This document shows positions 25,551 through 34,885 of a DNA stretch of 64,000 bases, piece after piece. Position 1 is the first letter of the stretch; the number at the start of each line of letters is the position of its first letter. The notes under the pieces were generated by a model, which saw only the letters and a program-made list of their open reading frames with translations, did no database searches and was not told where the DNA came from. The position numbers and the translations under genes were made by a program. This stretch comes from Labilibaculum sp. GTDB taxonomy: Bacteria; Bacteroidota; Bacteroidia; Bacteroidales; Marinifilaceae. The DNA is taken from the NCBI RefSeq assembly GCF_963664555.1, contig NZ_OY761461.1, positions 1,984,001 to 2,048,000 on the forward strand. Reading direction: 5' to 3'.

Positions 25551-25552
25551 AA

Positions 25553-26359
25553 TTATTTCCCCAATTTTAAAATCCTTAATGCTCCCTGAACCACAATTAA
25601 AAATACGATTGAACCAACAATTAGGTCAGGGTATTTTGATTGTGTTAGCAACACTAAAATACCTGCTAAAATTACACCTCCATTAATAATAACATCATTG
25701 GATGTAAAAATCATGCTGGCTTTCATGTGGGCTTCATTGCTTTTTGATTTTTGAAGTAGAACCAGGCAGATTGCATTTGCAATAAGGGCTAATATTGAAA
25801 CACCAATCATTATTCGGTAATCCGGCATGGCTTCTGAGCCAAGAAATCGCCTGATAACTTCAATTAACCCTAATAGTGCAAGAGATAATTGGAAGTATCC
25901 ACTTAAACGAGCAACTTTCTTTTTTCGGGTTACCGTTGAACCAACAGCCCACAGGCTTAATCCATAAACGAATGAATCTGCAAGCATATCTAAAGAGTCT
26001 GCAACAAGCCCCATTGATTTAGAAAATAACCCGGTGGTCATTTCTATTACAAAGAAGACAAAGTTGATTATCAGTACTGACCAAAGTAATTTCGATTGAA
26101 CACCGGAACTTTCTAATACAACTTCACTCTCTTTTATTGTTGAAGTATTTGAAAGTTTTGCGCCTAAGTTAAGTTCCTCTAATTGACTTGTTATCTTTTG
26201 ATTTTCTGCTGAATGATATATAGTTAAATTTCTGTTTTCAATATCAAAGTCAAGCCTTTTAATTTCTGGAAGTCCATCTAACTTCATTCGTATTAGGTTT
26301 TCTTCTGATGGACAATCCATTTTCGATATGTGGTATTCTGATTTTAACATTCCTTGCAA
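25553..26359 (-). CDS. Cation transporter: N-terminal HMA-like domain fused to CDF-type membrane domain
   Basis: A 268-residue protein. Residues about 5-70 look like an HMA/heavy-metal-associated fold (ISKMDCPSEENLIRMKL) with only one Cys of the usual CxxC, so metal binding there may be weakened. Residues 90-268 hold five to six membrane segments with a CDF-like signature (GLVADSLDMLADSFVYGLSL; Asp-rich metal site in TM2). The start overlaps the end of czcD by 16 bp, suggesting coupled expression. Probably a metal (Zn/Cd/Co type) exporter across the inner membrane; specificity is not determined. Confidence 0.82.
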   Translation of the reverse strand: MQGMLKSEYHISKMDCPSEENLIRMKLDGLPEIKRLDFDIENRNLTIYHSAENQKITSQLEELNLGAKLSNTSTIKESEVVLESSGVQSKLLWSVLIINFVFFVIEMTTGLFSKSMGLVADSLDMLADSFVYGLSLWAVGSTVTRKKKVARLSGYFQLSLALLGLIEVIRRFLGSEAMPDYRIMIGVSILALIANAICLVLLQKSKSNEAHMKASMIFTSNDVIINGGVILAGILVLLTQSKYPDLIVGSIVFLIVVQGALRILKLGK

Positions 26360-27237
26360 TTTAATTGAATATCTTCTTTTTCTATTTGTAAAGTCAAATG
26401 GTTTATGTTGTATTTCTTTGACAAAATATCCTGAATATCCTTTAATAGTTGGTCTGGATTAGAGTTGGGTGCAATCAAATGAGCAGATAAGGCATTTTCT
26501 GTGGTACTCATTGCCCATATATGTATATCATGCAAGCCTTCAACTCCATTCTGGTTAAGTATCGTACTTTTCACTTCATCTAATTCTATATTCTTGGGTA
26601 CAGCATCAAGGGCAAGCCTTATCGATTCAATAAATAGTTTCCATGTACTCCACATAATCACGAGTATTATAATAAAACTCATAATCGGGTCAATCCAATT
26701 CAGTCCGGTTTTTACAATCAATAGTCCTGAAATTACTACGCCTAATGATACACCGGCATCGGCTGCCATATGAAGAAATGCTCCTTTTATGTTTAAATCA
26801 TCTTTCTGTCCTTTTAGAAACATAAGGGCGGTAATTGTATTAATCAATACACCAATTCCAGCTACAATCATAACCTGAGCACCTGCAACTGGTTCAGGGT
26901 TTTTAAACTGACCTATTGCATCCCAGGCAATTGCAATTACAGCTCCAAAGAGCAAAAAGGCATTTAGCACTGAAATTAATATGGTTGTTTTTTTGAAGCC
27001 GTAAGTAAACCTGCCTTTTGGTTTTTTTGTAGCTAACCAAATGGCAAACCATGCAAAAATCAGACTAAGGACATCGCTTGCATTATGTCCGGCATCCGCT
27101 AAAAGAGCGGATGAATTAGCGATTAAGCCATAAAATACTTCTACAAGTACAAAGAGTATATTTAAGCTTACACCAATGCTAAAAGCTTTGTTGTAATTGG
27201 ATTTATGTGAGTGTGTATGACTATGATTATGTGCCAT
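26344..27237 (-). CDS. czcD: CzcD-type cation diffusion facilitator
   Basis: A 297-residue CDF protein. The N-terminal His-rich tail (MAHNHSHTHSHKS) is a metal-binding segment. Six TM helices follow with the HxxxD metal sites in ALLADAGHNASDV (TM2) and FLHMAADAGVSLGVV (TM5). The C-terminal cytosolic domain contains GLHDIHIWAMSTTENALSAH. It exports Zn(II) and related divalent metals to the periplasm by proton antiport. It is part of the minus-strand metal operon but separated from the P-II gene by a hairpin (27308-27345), so it may start a sub-transcript. Confidence 0.93.
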   Translation of the reverse strand: MAHNHSHTHSHKSNYNKAFSIGVSLNILFVLVEVFYGLIANSSALLADAGHNASDVLSLIFAWFAIWLATKKPKGRFTYGFKKTTILISVLNAFLLFGAVIAIAWDAIGQFKNPEPVAGAQVMIVAGIGVLINTITALMFLKGQKDDLNIKGAFLHMAADAGVSLGVVISGLLIVKTGLNWIDPIMSFIIILVIMWSTWKLFIESIRLALDAVPKNIELDEVKSTILNQNGVEGLHDIHIWAMSTTENALSAHLIAPNSNPDQLLKDIQDILSKKYNINHLTLQIEKEDIQLNCKEC

Positions 27238-27307
27238 AAATCAGTATTTTAAATTAACCATCTTTTTGTTTTATTCCTATAAATATAAAATTTCATAGCT
27301 CAAAGTA

Positions 27308-27345
27308 TTAAAATACAGGTTGCCAAATTACAGGCAACCTGTATT
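27308..27345 (-). terminator. Hairpin/terminator between the P-II-like gene and czcD
   Basis: Perfect 13-bp stem AATACAGGTTGCC / GGCAACCTGTATT with an eight-base loop; read on the minus strand it is followed by TTTTAATAC. It probably attenuates transcription from the RND genes into czcD. Confidence 0.65.
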
Positions 27346-27353
27346 ATATAGAA

Positions 27354-27683
27354 TTAATCTTCGACTGTTAATCCAGTTTTTACCCGATAAGCCTGTTCAA
27401 CGTCGGAAACATATATTATTCCATCACCGTGATGCAATGTCCTCCCGCAATCTGAAATGATGCTGACAATAGAATCTACATCTTCTTCGAATACTACCAT
27501 CTCAATTTTTGCAACAGGACTGTCCGTAACAGAAAATTTCTGCGAAACAGATGCGTATTCATCCTGAAATTTTCCGATTCCTTCCGCCAACGAAATTGTT
27601 GCATTCTCAAAGCCTTTTTCTTTAAGTTGTTGAACAATTTCATTCACTTTGTTTGGTCGTATAAATGCTTTTATTTCTTTCAT
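27354..27683 (-). CDS. P-II-family regulatory protein of the metal-efflux operon
   Basis: A 109-residue GlnB/GlnK-fold protein from the chosen ATG; an ATG 21 bp upstream overlaps the preceding gene's stop and is less likely. Conserved elements are the start MKEIKAFIRPNKVNEIV, a central acidic segment and GDGIIYVSDVEQAYRVKTG. The T-loop uridylylation Tyr of GlnB is not evident, and the T-loop region reads LAEGIGKFQDEYASV. Such P-II-like proteins occur next to CzcA/CusA pumps in Bacteroidota. A role in sensing nucleotides or metal and adjusting the pump is inferred from context only. Confidence 0.85.
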   Translation of the reverse strand: MKEIKAFIRPNKVNEIVQQLKEKGFENATISLAEGIGKFQDEYASVSQKFSVTDSPVAKIEMVVFEEDVDSIVSIISDCGRTLHHGDGIIYVSDVEQAYRVKTGLTVED

Positions 27684-27693
27684 GATAATAATT

Positions 27694-28989
27694 TTAATGG
27701 TCATGTTCAGTTTCTTCTTTGCCCATGTCCGACAGTAAATAATATGCTGCGTTCATTACAATTTGAGTATTTTCCGGTAATGGGTCAATCAATTTTATTT
27801 CGGTATAACCTTCATCTTTAAGACCAGTCATAACCTCTACCATGCGGAAAGTCATTTCATCGTTTTCTTCATTTAATTCGTTCGCATGTTCATCGTGGTT
27901 ATGACCTTCATCGTTATCATTGTCATGATTTTCCACCTCTTCATGACTTTCATCCCCGTCATCGTGTCCATCATGGTCGTGTTCTGCCATCGATTCATTG
28001 TCTAATACAAAAATGAATGACTTGGTTCCTTCAGTAACAATTGCATCGTTGGGCAAAGAACGCGTATAGTTTTCATCTGTATGAATATGCCCGGAAATGT
28101 ACATTCCTGAGATTAAACCCGTAATTTTTTCATTTATTTTTGCATGTATATGAACCGCCCTTGAATCAGTCTCAAATTCTTTCCCAATTGCAAATATTGT
28201 TGCCGTTAATTCTTCTTCATGTCGGTTTGAAACGGTAAAATGTATTTTTTGCCCTTCCTTAATTAAATGGACGTCTTTTTCGTAAATCATAAAATCGGCA
28301 TGAATTGCACTGTTGTCGGTAATTTCAAGTAATATGTCTTTTGCATCAACGTAAGTTCCAACTTTTATGTTTATGTCATTTATGAAACCATTAATTGGTG
28401 ACTTAATACTTATTGTATTTGAAATCTCACCTTCTTTAACTTTATCAGGTGAAAGATTCAACAACTGCAATCGTGATTTTAAACCTTCATATTTAGCCTT
28501 AATTGTATTGTATTCAGATTTTGTTTGCTGATAATCCCTACCAGCTCCCACATTATTCTCGAAAAGCTCTTTTTGGCGTGCATACTCTTTTTCGATAAAT
28601 TCGAGTTTGCTGGATATTTCAGCAAAGCCCTCCTGTAAAGAGATATAATCGGGATGTTCGAGCACTGCCAGTAATTGACCTTTTTTTACCCTATCGCCAT
28701 GAAAAACATTAATTGTTTTTACATTGCCACCAATAATGGCTGTAACTTCGGCACTGCCTGACGGGGGGACTTCCAGTTGACCATTTGACTTTACAAGCGT
28801 TGTTAGATTACGCATTTGAAAAGACCCCAATTTTAAATTTAGGGCTTCACGTTGCCTGGCATTTAAAACTACTGCCCCTTCAACACCATGCTCTTCCTGT
28901 TCCTCACCTTCATGGCTATCTTTTTTTTCTGAATTACACGATAACATTGTAGCCACCATGATAAATGCTAAAAATATTTTTGTCTTCAT
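27694..28989 (-). CDS. czcB: CzcB-type periplasmic adaptor of heavy-metal RND pump
   Basis: A 431-residue membrane-fusion lipoprotein (lipobox in ATMLSCNSEKK, Cys near residue 18). It has a barrel-sandwich/lipoyl half with GGNVKTINVFHGDRVKKGQ near 90, a coiled-coil hairpin near 120-180 and a beta-barrel domain near 215-300. An unusual Asp/His/Glu-rich insert near 340-385 (EHDHDGHDDGDE, EGHNHDEH) is probably a metal buffer. It connects the RND pump to the outer-membrane channel. It lies 17 bp downstream of the pump gene and overlaps the possible upstream start of the P-II gene, so one operon. Confidence 0.93.
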   Translation of the reverse strand: MKTKIFLAFIMVATMLSCNSEKKDSHEGEEQEEHGVEGAVVLNARQREALNLKLGSFQMRNLTTLVKSNGQLEVPPSGSAEVTAIIGGNVKTINVFHGDRVKKGQLLAVLEHPDYISLQEGFAEISSKLEFIEKEYARQKELFENNVGAGRDYQQTKSEYNTIKAKYEGLKSRLQLLNLSPDKVKEGEISNTISIKSPINGFINDINIKVGTYVDAKDILLEITDNSAIHADFMIYEKDVHLIKEGQKIHFTVSNRHEEELTATIFAIGKEFETDSRAVHIHAKINEKITGLISGMYISGHIHTDENYTRSLPNDAIVTEGTKSFIFVLDNESMAEHDHDGHDDGDESHEEVENHDNDNDEGHNHDEHANELNEENDEMTFRMVEVMTGLKDEGYTEIKLIDPLPENTQIVMNAAYYLLSDMGKEETEHDH

Positions 28990-29006
28990 TTTATATAATT
29001 TTTCGG

Positions 29007-32000
29007 TTATTTACCTGTTAAATATTTCAATTGGGCAGACAATTGAAAATACTCTGCCTGCTGGTTTAAAAATTCTTGTTTTGTGTTGATTGCTGTAGCC
29101 ATGTTTTGAATAAATTGAACATAGTCAATACTTCCGAGCCGATATGCCAGGTTGGATGCCTGTATTTGTTCATCTGCCAATGGCAACGCTTCTTTTATGT
29201 AGTAGTCGATAACCTGTTGCAAGGTAAGGTAACGGCTAATTTGCTGATTGTACCCGGCTTTTATTTCCAGTTCTTTTTGCTCGTATTGCCGATTGACAAT
29301 TTGGAAGTCAATTTTTGAAGCTTTGGTTTTTCCCGATTGTGAAAAGAATGCCAACGGGACAGAGATACCTGCTTCCCAACCATAAAACCCGGAATTGCCG
29401 TCAACCGACTGCCATTTATAACCCAGGTCTAACTTTGGAAGGAAATTGGCTTTTTCCGCTTTCCATACCGATTCTGCCACATCAATCCCGGTTGAATAAT
29501 AATTCAGCAGCGGGCTTTCGCTCAATGTATCAATTTCGGAAACGATATTGAAAGCATACTGCCCCAAACCCTGTATGTTAACATCTACTGCAACCGGGTA
29601 TAATAGGTATTGATTCAGAATTTGCAAGCTTGCCAAATAGTTGCTTTCAGCTTTCTTTAAATTAACCTGCAATTCTTTGTATTTAGCCGAAGCGGAAAGG
29701 TATTCGATTTTAGAAGTAGCCTGTGTTTTGTACCTCAATTCCGCAGCTTTCTGAAAGTCGGCGTACAAGGTGTCGAGTTCTTTATAAAGCTGCCATTGCT
29801 GTTTGGCATGAACCGCATTGTACCAGGCGATACTAACATCACGGGTTAACGAATATTCGGTAAGGTTCTGCCCCGAAATAGCTTGTTGGGTGCGTGCATT
29901 TGCTAACTTGCTTTTTGCCGGAATGCCAAAAACATCGATATCCGACTGACCAATCCCAATTCTGTTTTGAATACCGGGCGTACCGTTTCCCACTTCTTCT
30001 TTACCCGTGTAAACAGAGGTTGTACCCAATTGGTAAGCCGTTGCTTTTAAAGCTTCCTGTTTGTCAACTTCCAATTGGGCTGCTTTAATTGAAGGATAAT
30101 TTTCTTTTGCCCTTTCAATGACTTGTGGCAATGTTAGTGAAGAATCCTGCGCATTGGCATTTCCTGAAATCCCCAGACCTACCATTATAAAAAGGACAGA
30201 AAATACACCCATTGCCGGTTTAGGCAACTTTATTTTTTTAGCCCCCGATTCAACAAATTTATAGAGAATGGGCAGCACAATAAGGGTTAGCAAAGTTGAT
30301 GTAAGCATACCCCCAATTACAACTGTAGCCAAAGGTCGTTGAACTTCGGCACCTGCAGAAGCCGATACAGCCATAGGTAAAAACCCTAAAATATCGGTAG
30401 ATGCTGTTAGCAGTATAGGACGGATACGCCTGATAGAACCTTTAATAATTATATCATTGATATGGAGTTTCCCTTCTGCCTTGAGTTCATTAAAACCCGA
30501 TATGAGGACTAACCCGTTTAACACCGCCACACCAAACAATACAATAAATCCCACTCCGGCAGAAATACTGAATGGCATATCTCTCAAAAATAATGAGAAT
30601 ACACCACCTACAGCGGCAAATGGTACAGCTACATAAATCATGAGGGTTTGTTTAAACGATTTAACCGCAAAAAATACCAACATGAAAATTAATGCCAAAG
30701 CGAGTGGAACTACCAGAGACAATCTTTTAGAAGCTCTTTCGAGGTTTTCGAATGCTCCCCCATACCGAATATAATAACCCGTAGGTAGTTCCAGTTTTTC
30801 ATCTAAAGTTGTTTGAATTTCCTCTACGAGCGACTTAATATCCCTGCCTTCAACATTAATCCCCACATAGGTACGCCTGTTGGTATTGTCACGACTAATT
30901 TGCATCGGTCCTGGCTGATAACTAATTTCAGCAACTTCTTTTAAGGGTATTTGATTACCATCGGGAAGATTAACAAACAGGTTTCGCAAATCGTCAATAC
31001 TTGTTCGATGTTCTTCGTCCAAGCGTACCACAAGGTCGAACATCCGCTCACCTTCGTATATACTTCCGGCAACGCCACCACTAAAAGCAGTTTCAACGAT
31101 GGTATTTAGTTCTTTAATATTCAAGTTGTACCGACCAAGCTTATTCCTATCGTAATTAACCGTAATCTGAGGCAATCCTCTTGTTGCTTCAGCTTTTACA
31201 CCTGCAATACCATCAATTCCAGAAATTAACCCGGCAATTTCTTCTGCTTTGTCAGCCAGCATTTCCAAATCATCGCCATATAGTTTAACGGCAACATCCT
31301 GACGAATACCAGTTAGCAATTCATTGAAGCGCATTTCAACAGGCTGGCTAAATTCATAATTGATTCCGGGCAATACGCTTACTTTTTCTCTCACCTTATC
31401 AATTAATTCAGCTTTTGATTCAGCTTTTGTCCACTGGTCTTGTGGGGTTAATATCACAAAAATATCAGCAATATCAATTGGCATCGGGTCCATGGGTAAA
31501 TCTGCCACCCCAATTCTGCTTTGAATACTTTCTATTTCATCGGGAAAATTCTCCAATATAATTTGTTCCAATCTTGTGGAAGTTTTTGTAACCTCAGTTA
31601 ACGAAGTACCCGGCTTTAAAAATGCCTGAAAAGCAAAATCGCCTTCATCAAGTTTGGGAATAAATTCAGCCCCCATTCGTGTAAAAAGAAAACCGCCGGA
31701 GACTAACAGCACAAAAGCAATTGTGATTACAATCCAACTTCTTTTAAGCGACCATCCGATTACCGGGGTATATATCTTTTCAAGTTTTCCAATTAATTTA
31801 TCCCCCCATGATTTTTTATCTGTTTTAGGTGGTTGAAGAAATAAGGCTGCCATCATTGGAATATAGGTGAGACACAATACTACCACGCCCAATACTGCAA
31901 AACCAAATGTCATTGCCATAGGGATGAACATTTTACCTTCGACACCTTGTAAGGCTAATACGGGAATAAAAACAATCAAAATTATGAGCTGACCAAAAAA

Positions 32001-33347
32001 TGCTGAGTTCATCATTTTGCTTGCCGAATTATAGGCAATTTCGTTTCGTTTCGCCTGGTCGAGTTTTGTTCCGATAAGGTTTTTGCGATGGAGGTAAAAT
32101 ATCATGGCTTCAACAATAATTACTGCTCCATCTACCAATATCCCGAAATCGAGCGCCCCCAAACTCATCAGGTTAGCCCACACCCCAAACAGGTTCATCA
32201 TTATAAATGCAAAAAGTAATGCCAATGGAATGGTTGATGCCACAATTAAACCGCCCCTTAAATTTCCCAGGAATATTACAAGTACAAATATTACAATTAA
32301 AGCACCCAGCGAAAGGTTTTCGGCAACCGTTGAGGTTGTACTTTTAATGAGTTTACTTCGGTCAAGAAAAGGTTTTATTACAACGCCTTCGGGAAGTGAT
32401 TTTTGGATTAAGCCTATCCTTTCTTTTACATCTTTAATCACATCATTCGAGTTTTCCCCTTTTAACATCATTACAATTCCACCAACTGCTTCTCCTTTTC
32501 CATTTTTTGTAAAAGCACCATAACGGACAAAACTACCGTATTTAACTTCTGCCACATCCCTCATAAAAACAGGTTGTCCATCGATGTTTGCAACTAAAGT
32601 ATTTTTAATATCATCAATCGACCTCATTAATCCTTCGCCCCTGATAAAATTGGCTTGAAAGTTTTTCTCGATATATGCTCCACCGGTATTCTGATTGTTG
32701 TCCTCAAGGGTTTCAAAAACATCGGAAATTGTTAATCCCATGCTCCGAAGTTTATCCGGGTTAATAGCAACTTCGTATTGTTTTCCCCTACCACCAAAAG
32801 AGTTTACCTCAACAACACCGGGTAGCATTGCCATTTGCCTTTTTACAATCCATTCCTGCATGGTACGGAGTTCCATATCATCGTAAATGGTATCAAAACC
32901 CGGTTGTACTTCAAGCGTATATTGATAGATTTCGCCTAATCCTGTGCTGATAGGTGCCATAAAAGGTTGTCCAAAACCTTCAGGGATTTTTTCTTTTACC
33001 TCTGCTAAGGCTTCACTTACCAATTGCCGGGGTAAATAAGTTCCGGCACTTTCTTTAAAAACGATAGTTACAACAGAAAGCCCGAACCTCGATACACTTC
33101 GTATTTCAGTCACATCAGGGAGGTTTGCCACGGCTAATTCTACCTGATAGGTTACAAACTGTTCAATATCTTCTGTACCCAAATTAGGGGCAGTAGTAAT
33201 TACCAAAACCTGATTATTTGTTATGTCGGGCATGGCATCAAGTGGCACTTTGGTCATGGAATATATTCCGCCAATAATCAGTCCGATTGTCATCAGCCCG
33301 ATAAGTGCCTTATTCTTTATTGAAAAGGATATTATACTATTTATCAT
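29007..33347 (-). CDS. czcA: CzcA-type RND pump fused to a TolC-like outer-membrane protein
   Basis: 1446 residues. Residues 1 to about 1035 are a complete heavy-metal RND transporter: two six-helix bundles and periplasmic loops, with TM4 signature DFGILVDGAVIIVE, the pattern of CzcA-like Zn/Co/Cd(/Ni) pumps rather than CusA. After a thirteenth hydrophobic segment (VFSVLFIMVGLGISGNANAQ, about 1045-1064, like a signal peptide with a cleavage site) comes a TolC/CzcC-like domain to the C-terminus. The fused layout is known in Bacteroidota. Cleavage after NAQ could release the channel protein into the periplasm. No frameshift or stop is seen at the junction. Confidence 0.93.
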   Translation of the reverse strand: MINSIISFSIKNKALIGLMTIGLIIGGIYSMTKVPLDAMPDITNNQVLVITTAPNLGTEDIEQFVTYQVELAVANLPDVTEIRSVSRFGLSVVTIVFKESAGTYLPRQLVSEALAEVKEKIPEGFGQPFMAPISTGLGEIYQYTLEVQPGFDTIYDDMELRTMQEWIVKRQMAMLPGVVEVNSFGGRGKQYEVAINPDKLRSMGLTISDVFETLEDNNQNTGGAYIEKNFQANFIRGEGLMRSIDDIKNTLVANIDGQPVFMRDVAEVKYGSFVRYGAFTKNGKGEAVGGIVMMLKGENSNDVIKDVKERIGLIQKSLPEGVVIKPFLDRSKLIKSTTSTVAENLSLGALIVIFVLVIFLGNLRGGLIVASTIPLALLFAFIMMNLFGVWANLMSLGALDFGILVDGAVIIVEAMIFYLHRKNLIGTKLDQAKRNEIAYNSASKMMNSAFFGQLIILIVFIPVLALQGVEGKMFIPMAMTFGFAVLGVVVLCLTYIPMMAALFLQPPKTDKKSWGDKLIGKLEKIYTPVIGWSLKRSWIVITIAFVLLVSGGFLFTRMGAEFIPKLDEGDFAFQAFLKPGTSLTEVTKTSTRLEQIILENFPDEIESIQSRIGVADLPMDPMPIDIADIFVILTPQDQWTKAESKAELIDKVREKVSVLPGINYEFSQPVEMRFNELLTGIRQDVAVKLYGDDLEMLADKAEEIAGLISGIDGIAGVKAEATRGLPQITVNYDRNKLGRYNLNIKELNTIVETAFSGGVAGSIYEGERMFDLVVRLDEEHRTSIDDLRNLFVNLPDGNQIPLKEVAEISYQPGPMQISRDNTNRRTYVGINVEGRDIKSLVEEIQTTLDEKLELPTGYYIRYGGAFENLERASKRLSLVVPLALALIFMLVFFAVKSFKQTLMIYVAVPFAAVGGVFSLFLRDMPFSISAGVGFIVLFGVAVLNGLVLISGFNELKAEGKLHINDIIIKGSIRRIRPILLTASTDILGFLPMAVSASAGAEVQRPLATVVIGGMLTSTLLTLIVLPILYKFVESGAKKIKLPKPAMGVFSVLFIMVGLGISGNANAQDSSLTLPQVIERAKENYPSIKAAQLEVDKQEALKATAYQLGTTSVYTGKEEVGNGTPGIQNRIGIGQSDIDVFGIPAKSKLANARTQQAISGQNLTEYSLTRDVSIAWYNAVHAKQQWQLYKELDTLYADFQKAAELRYKTQATSKIEYLSASAKYKELQVNLKKAESNYLASLQILNQYLLYPVAVDVNIQGLGQYAFNIVSEIDTLSESPLLNYYSTGIDVAESVWKAEKANFLPKLDLGYKWQSVDGNSGFYGWEAGISVPLAFFSQSGKTKASKIDFQIVNRQYEQKELEIKAGYNQQISRYLTLQQVIDYYIKEALPLADEQIQASNLAYRLGSIDYVQFIQNMATAINTKQEFLNQQAEYFQLSAQLKYLTGK

Positions 33348-33383
33348 TGTATAAATATTTTTTTAGTTATTAATTTGCTCTTG

Positions 33384-33854
33384 TTATTTATTTTTCGTTT
33401 CATAATATTTATTGAAATTTTCTTTGTTTTTGAAATAGACCACGTCCTGTTTATTCCTTGTTTTAAGTCCGATAATTGCGTCAGCTTTATTTATTGAATC
33501 TCCCGAAAATGCATCAGTTACTATTGCCACTTCTTTAAAATGCTTTACTAAATGATTGAAACATTGCTGGCTACAGAAATAGTAAATTTTGTCATCGAAA
33601 ACCGCTTTGGTGCTTTCATGGATTTGGAGGTTATCCCCATTCATGCATATCCAATATGCAGGCACTTCTTGTTTAAACCAGGCAATTTTTCGCCAGGCAA
33701 ATCTTGAGTCGCACCAGTAGGTATAAAAAACAAGAACAGACAATACGCCAATGAAAAGGATGCCGAAACTAATCAGCATAGCCCTGTTAAATTTTTTTTC
33801 GTCAAGCTTTTGCTTTTCAAGAAGCTGCTGCTTGCTTAACCTCTTTTTTTTCAT
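33384..33854 (-). CDS. Membrane-anchored TRASH/YHS-like small metal-binding protein
   Basis: A 156-residue protein: basic N-terminus, one TM helix at about 27-47, then an extracytoplasmic domain with CMNGDNLQIHESTKAVFDD and YYFCSQQCFNHLVKHF. The C...CxxxC spacing and aromatic residues resemble TRASH/YHS metal-binding folds. I infer a metal chaperone or sensor for the pump encoded 37 bp downstream. The family is not recognised by name. Located between the His-rich protein and czcA in one operon. Confidence 0.7.
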   Translation of the reverse strand: MKKKRLSKQQLLEKQKLDEKKFNRAMLISFGILFIGVLSVLVFYTYWCDSRFAWRKIAWFKQEVPAYWICMNGDNLQIHESTKAVFDDKIYYFCSQQCFNHLVKHFKEVAIVTDAFSGDSINKADAIIGLKTRNKQDVVYFKNKENFNKYYETKNK

Positions 33855-33923
33855 ATTAAAAAGATTAAGTGATTAATACTGTCGATAAAATGCTTTACCG
33901 GAATTAAAAAAATCGAAAGGAAA

Positions 33924-34322
33924 CTAAACAGTAGCGGGAGGTGCCCTTAATGAACGGCTTGTAAGGAATTTTTGCTTTTGCAGCGTCGAGATAAAAAAAC
34001 AGGTTTTAGATGGGTCTTCAACCCTAACTGTTAATTCAGGATTTGACTCAACACAAAAAAGGTCGAAATGAAAATTTGATTCAGATGGAGTATTAACAAC
34101 TAAATCGTTTGCTTTTTCGGAAATAATAAGATTAAATGCATGACAATGCGTATCCGGGTTTTCATTGTGTTTATCCGGGTTGGTGTTCTCACATTCTAAG
34201 TTTTCCTGATGGGCTTCTATTGAATCGAAATGATGGTGGTGGGGAATAACAGCATGGGCAAAAATAATTATCCCTGCAACGAGGATAAGAAATTTGCTTG
34301 TATGTTTTCCTTTTAAAATCAA
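33924..34322 (-). CDS. Small secreted His-rich protein of the metal operon
   Basis: A 132-residue protein with a hydrophobic segment (residues 10-26) directly followed by HAVIPHHHHFD and HQENLECENTNPDKHNENPDTHCH, a dense His/Cys/Glu stretch that could bind divalent metal. The C-terminus ends in LTSRSLRAPPATV, a tail I have seen in Bacteroidota hypothetical proteins beside metal genes. Probably anchored in or released to the periplasm. Second gene of the metal operon, after the Fur-type regulator. Confidence 0.7.
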   Translation of the reverse strand: MILKGKHTSKFLILVAGIIIFAHAVIPHHHHFDSIEAHQENLECENTNPDKHNENPDTHCHAFNLIISEKANDLVVNTPSESNFHFDLFCVESNPELTVRVEDPSKTCFFISTLQKQKFLTSRSLRAPPATV

Positions 34323-34399
34323 TCTATAAGCTATTTAAAATGTTTTTCAATATTATAACGACAAATGTACGATAAAGTTTTTGCAACTGAGTTGCAAAG

Positions 34400-34813
34400 T
34401 TATTTTTTACAATTTGAACAAATTCCTTTAACTACCATATTTACACTTTCGAGGGAAAATCTATTGGGAAGGTTAATTGTAGGAACAGGAATGTCGTTTA
34501 AACAAAACGTTTGATTACATTTTGTGCAAAGGAAATGGACATGCAGGTCTTCCGGGGCGCACTTGCAATTATCCTGACAAAGCGCATATCTTAAAGAACC
34601 CGAACCATCTTCAATCGAATGAATCAGTTTATTTTCCTGAAATGTTTTTAGCGTTCGATACAAAGTTGCCTTATCCGCTTTTTCAAATTTTTGTTCTAAT
34701 TCAGGTAAACTAATAGCCGTTTTTTGTTCTGTCAGAACTTGTAAAACCAACTGTCGCATTGCGGTTGGTTTGATATTTTTCAAGTTGAGTTTGTTGTCTA
34801 TTTCCTTTTTCAT
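34400..34813 (-). CDS. Fur-family transcriptional regulator
   Basis: A 137-residue protein from ATG 34813 (the frame is open for 16 more codons, but these do not resemble the family). The winged-helix domain at about 5-85 has the usual TAMRQLVLQVL and KADKATLYRTLKTFQE blocks. The dimerisation/metal domain has HVHFLCTKCNQTFCL and a C-terminal CSNCKK, both CxxC pairs of the structural zinc site. As the first gene of the minus-strand metal operon it is probably its metal-responsive regulator; closest type is Zur/Fur. No operator palindrome was identified with confidence. Confidence 0.9.
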   Translation of the reverse strand: MKKEIDNKLNLKNIKPTAMRQLVLQVLTEQKTAISLPELEQKFEKADKATLYRTLKTFQENKLIHSIEDGSGSLRYALCQDNCKCAPEDLHVHFLCTKCNQTFCLNDIPVPTINLPNRFSLESVNMVVKGICSNCKK

Positions 34814-34885
34814 TTTACTAATTTCAATAATCTCGGTTTGTTCAAAGCTCAAATGTAACAATTAAGCACCGGTGCGTAGGCAGAA

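Noticed and set aside
32104..32523. Plus-strand 139-codon frame inside the RND pump
   Set aside because: Antisense shadow of czcA without a start context or recognisable domain.
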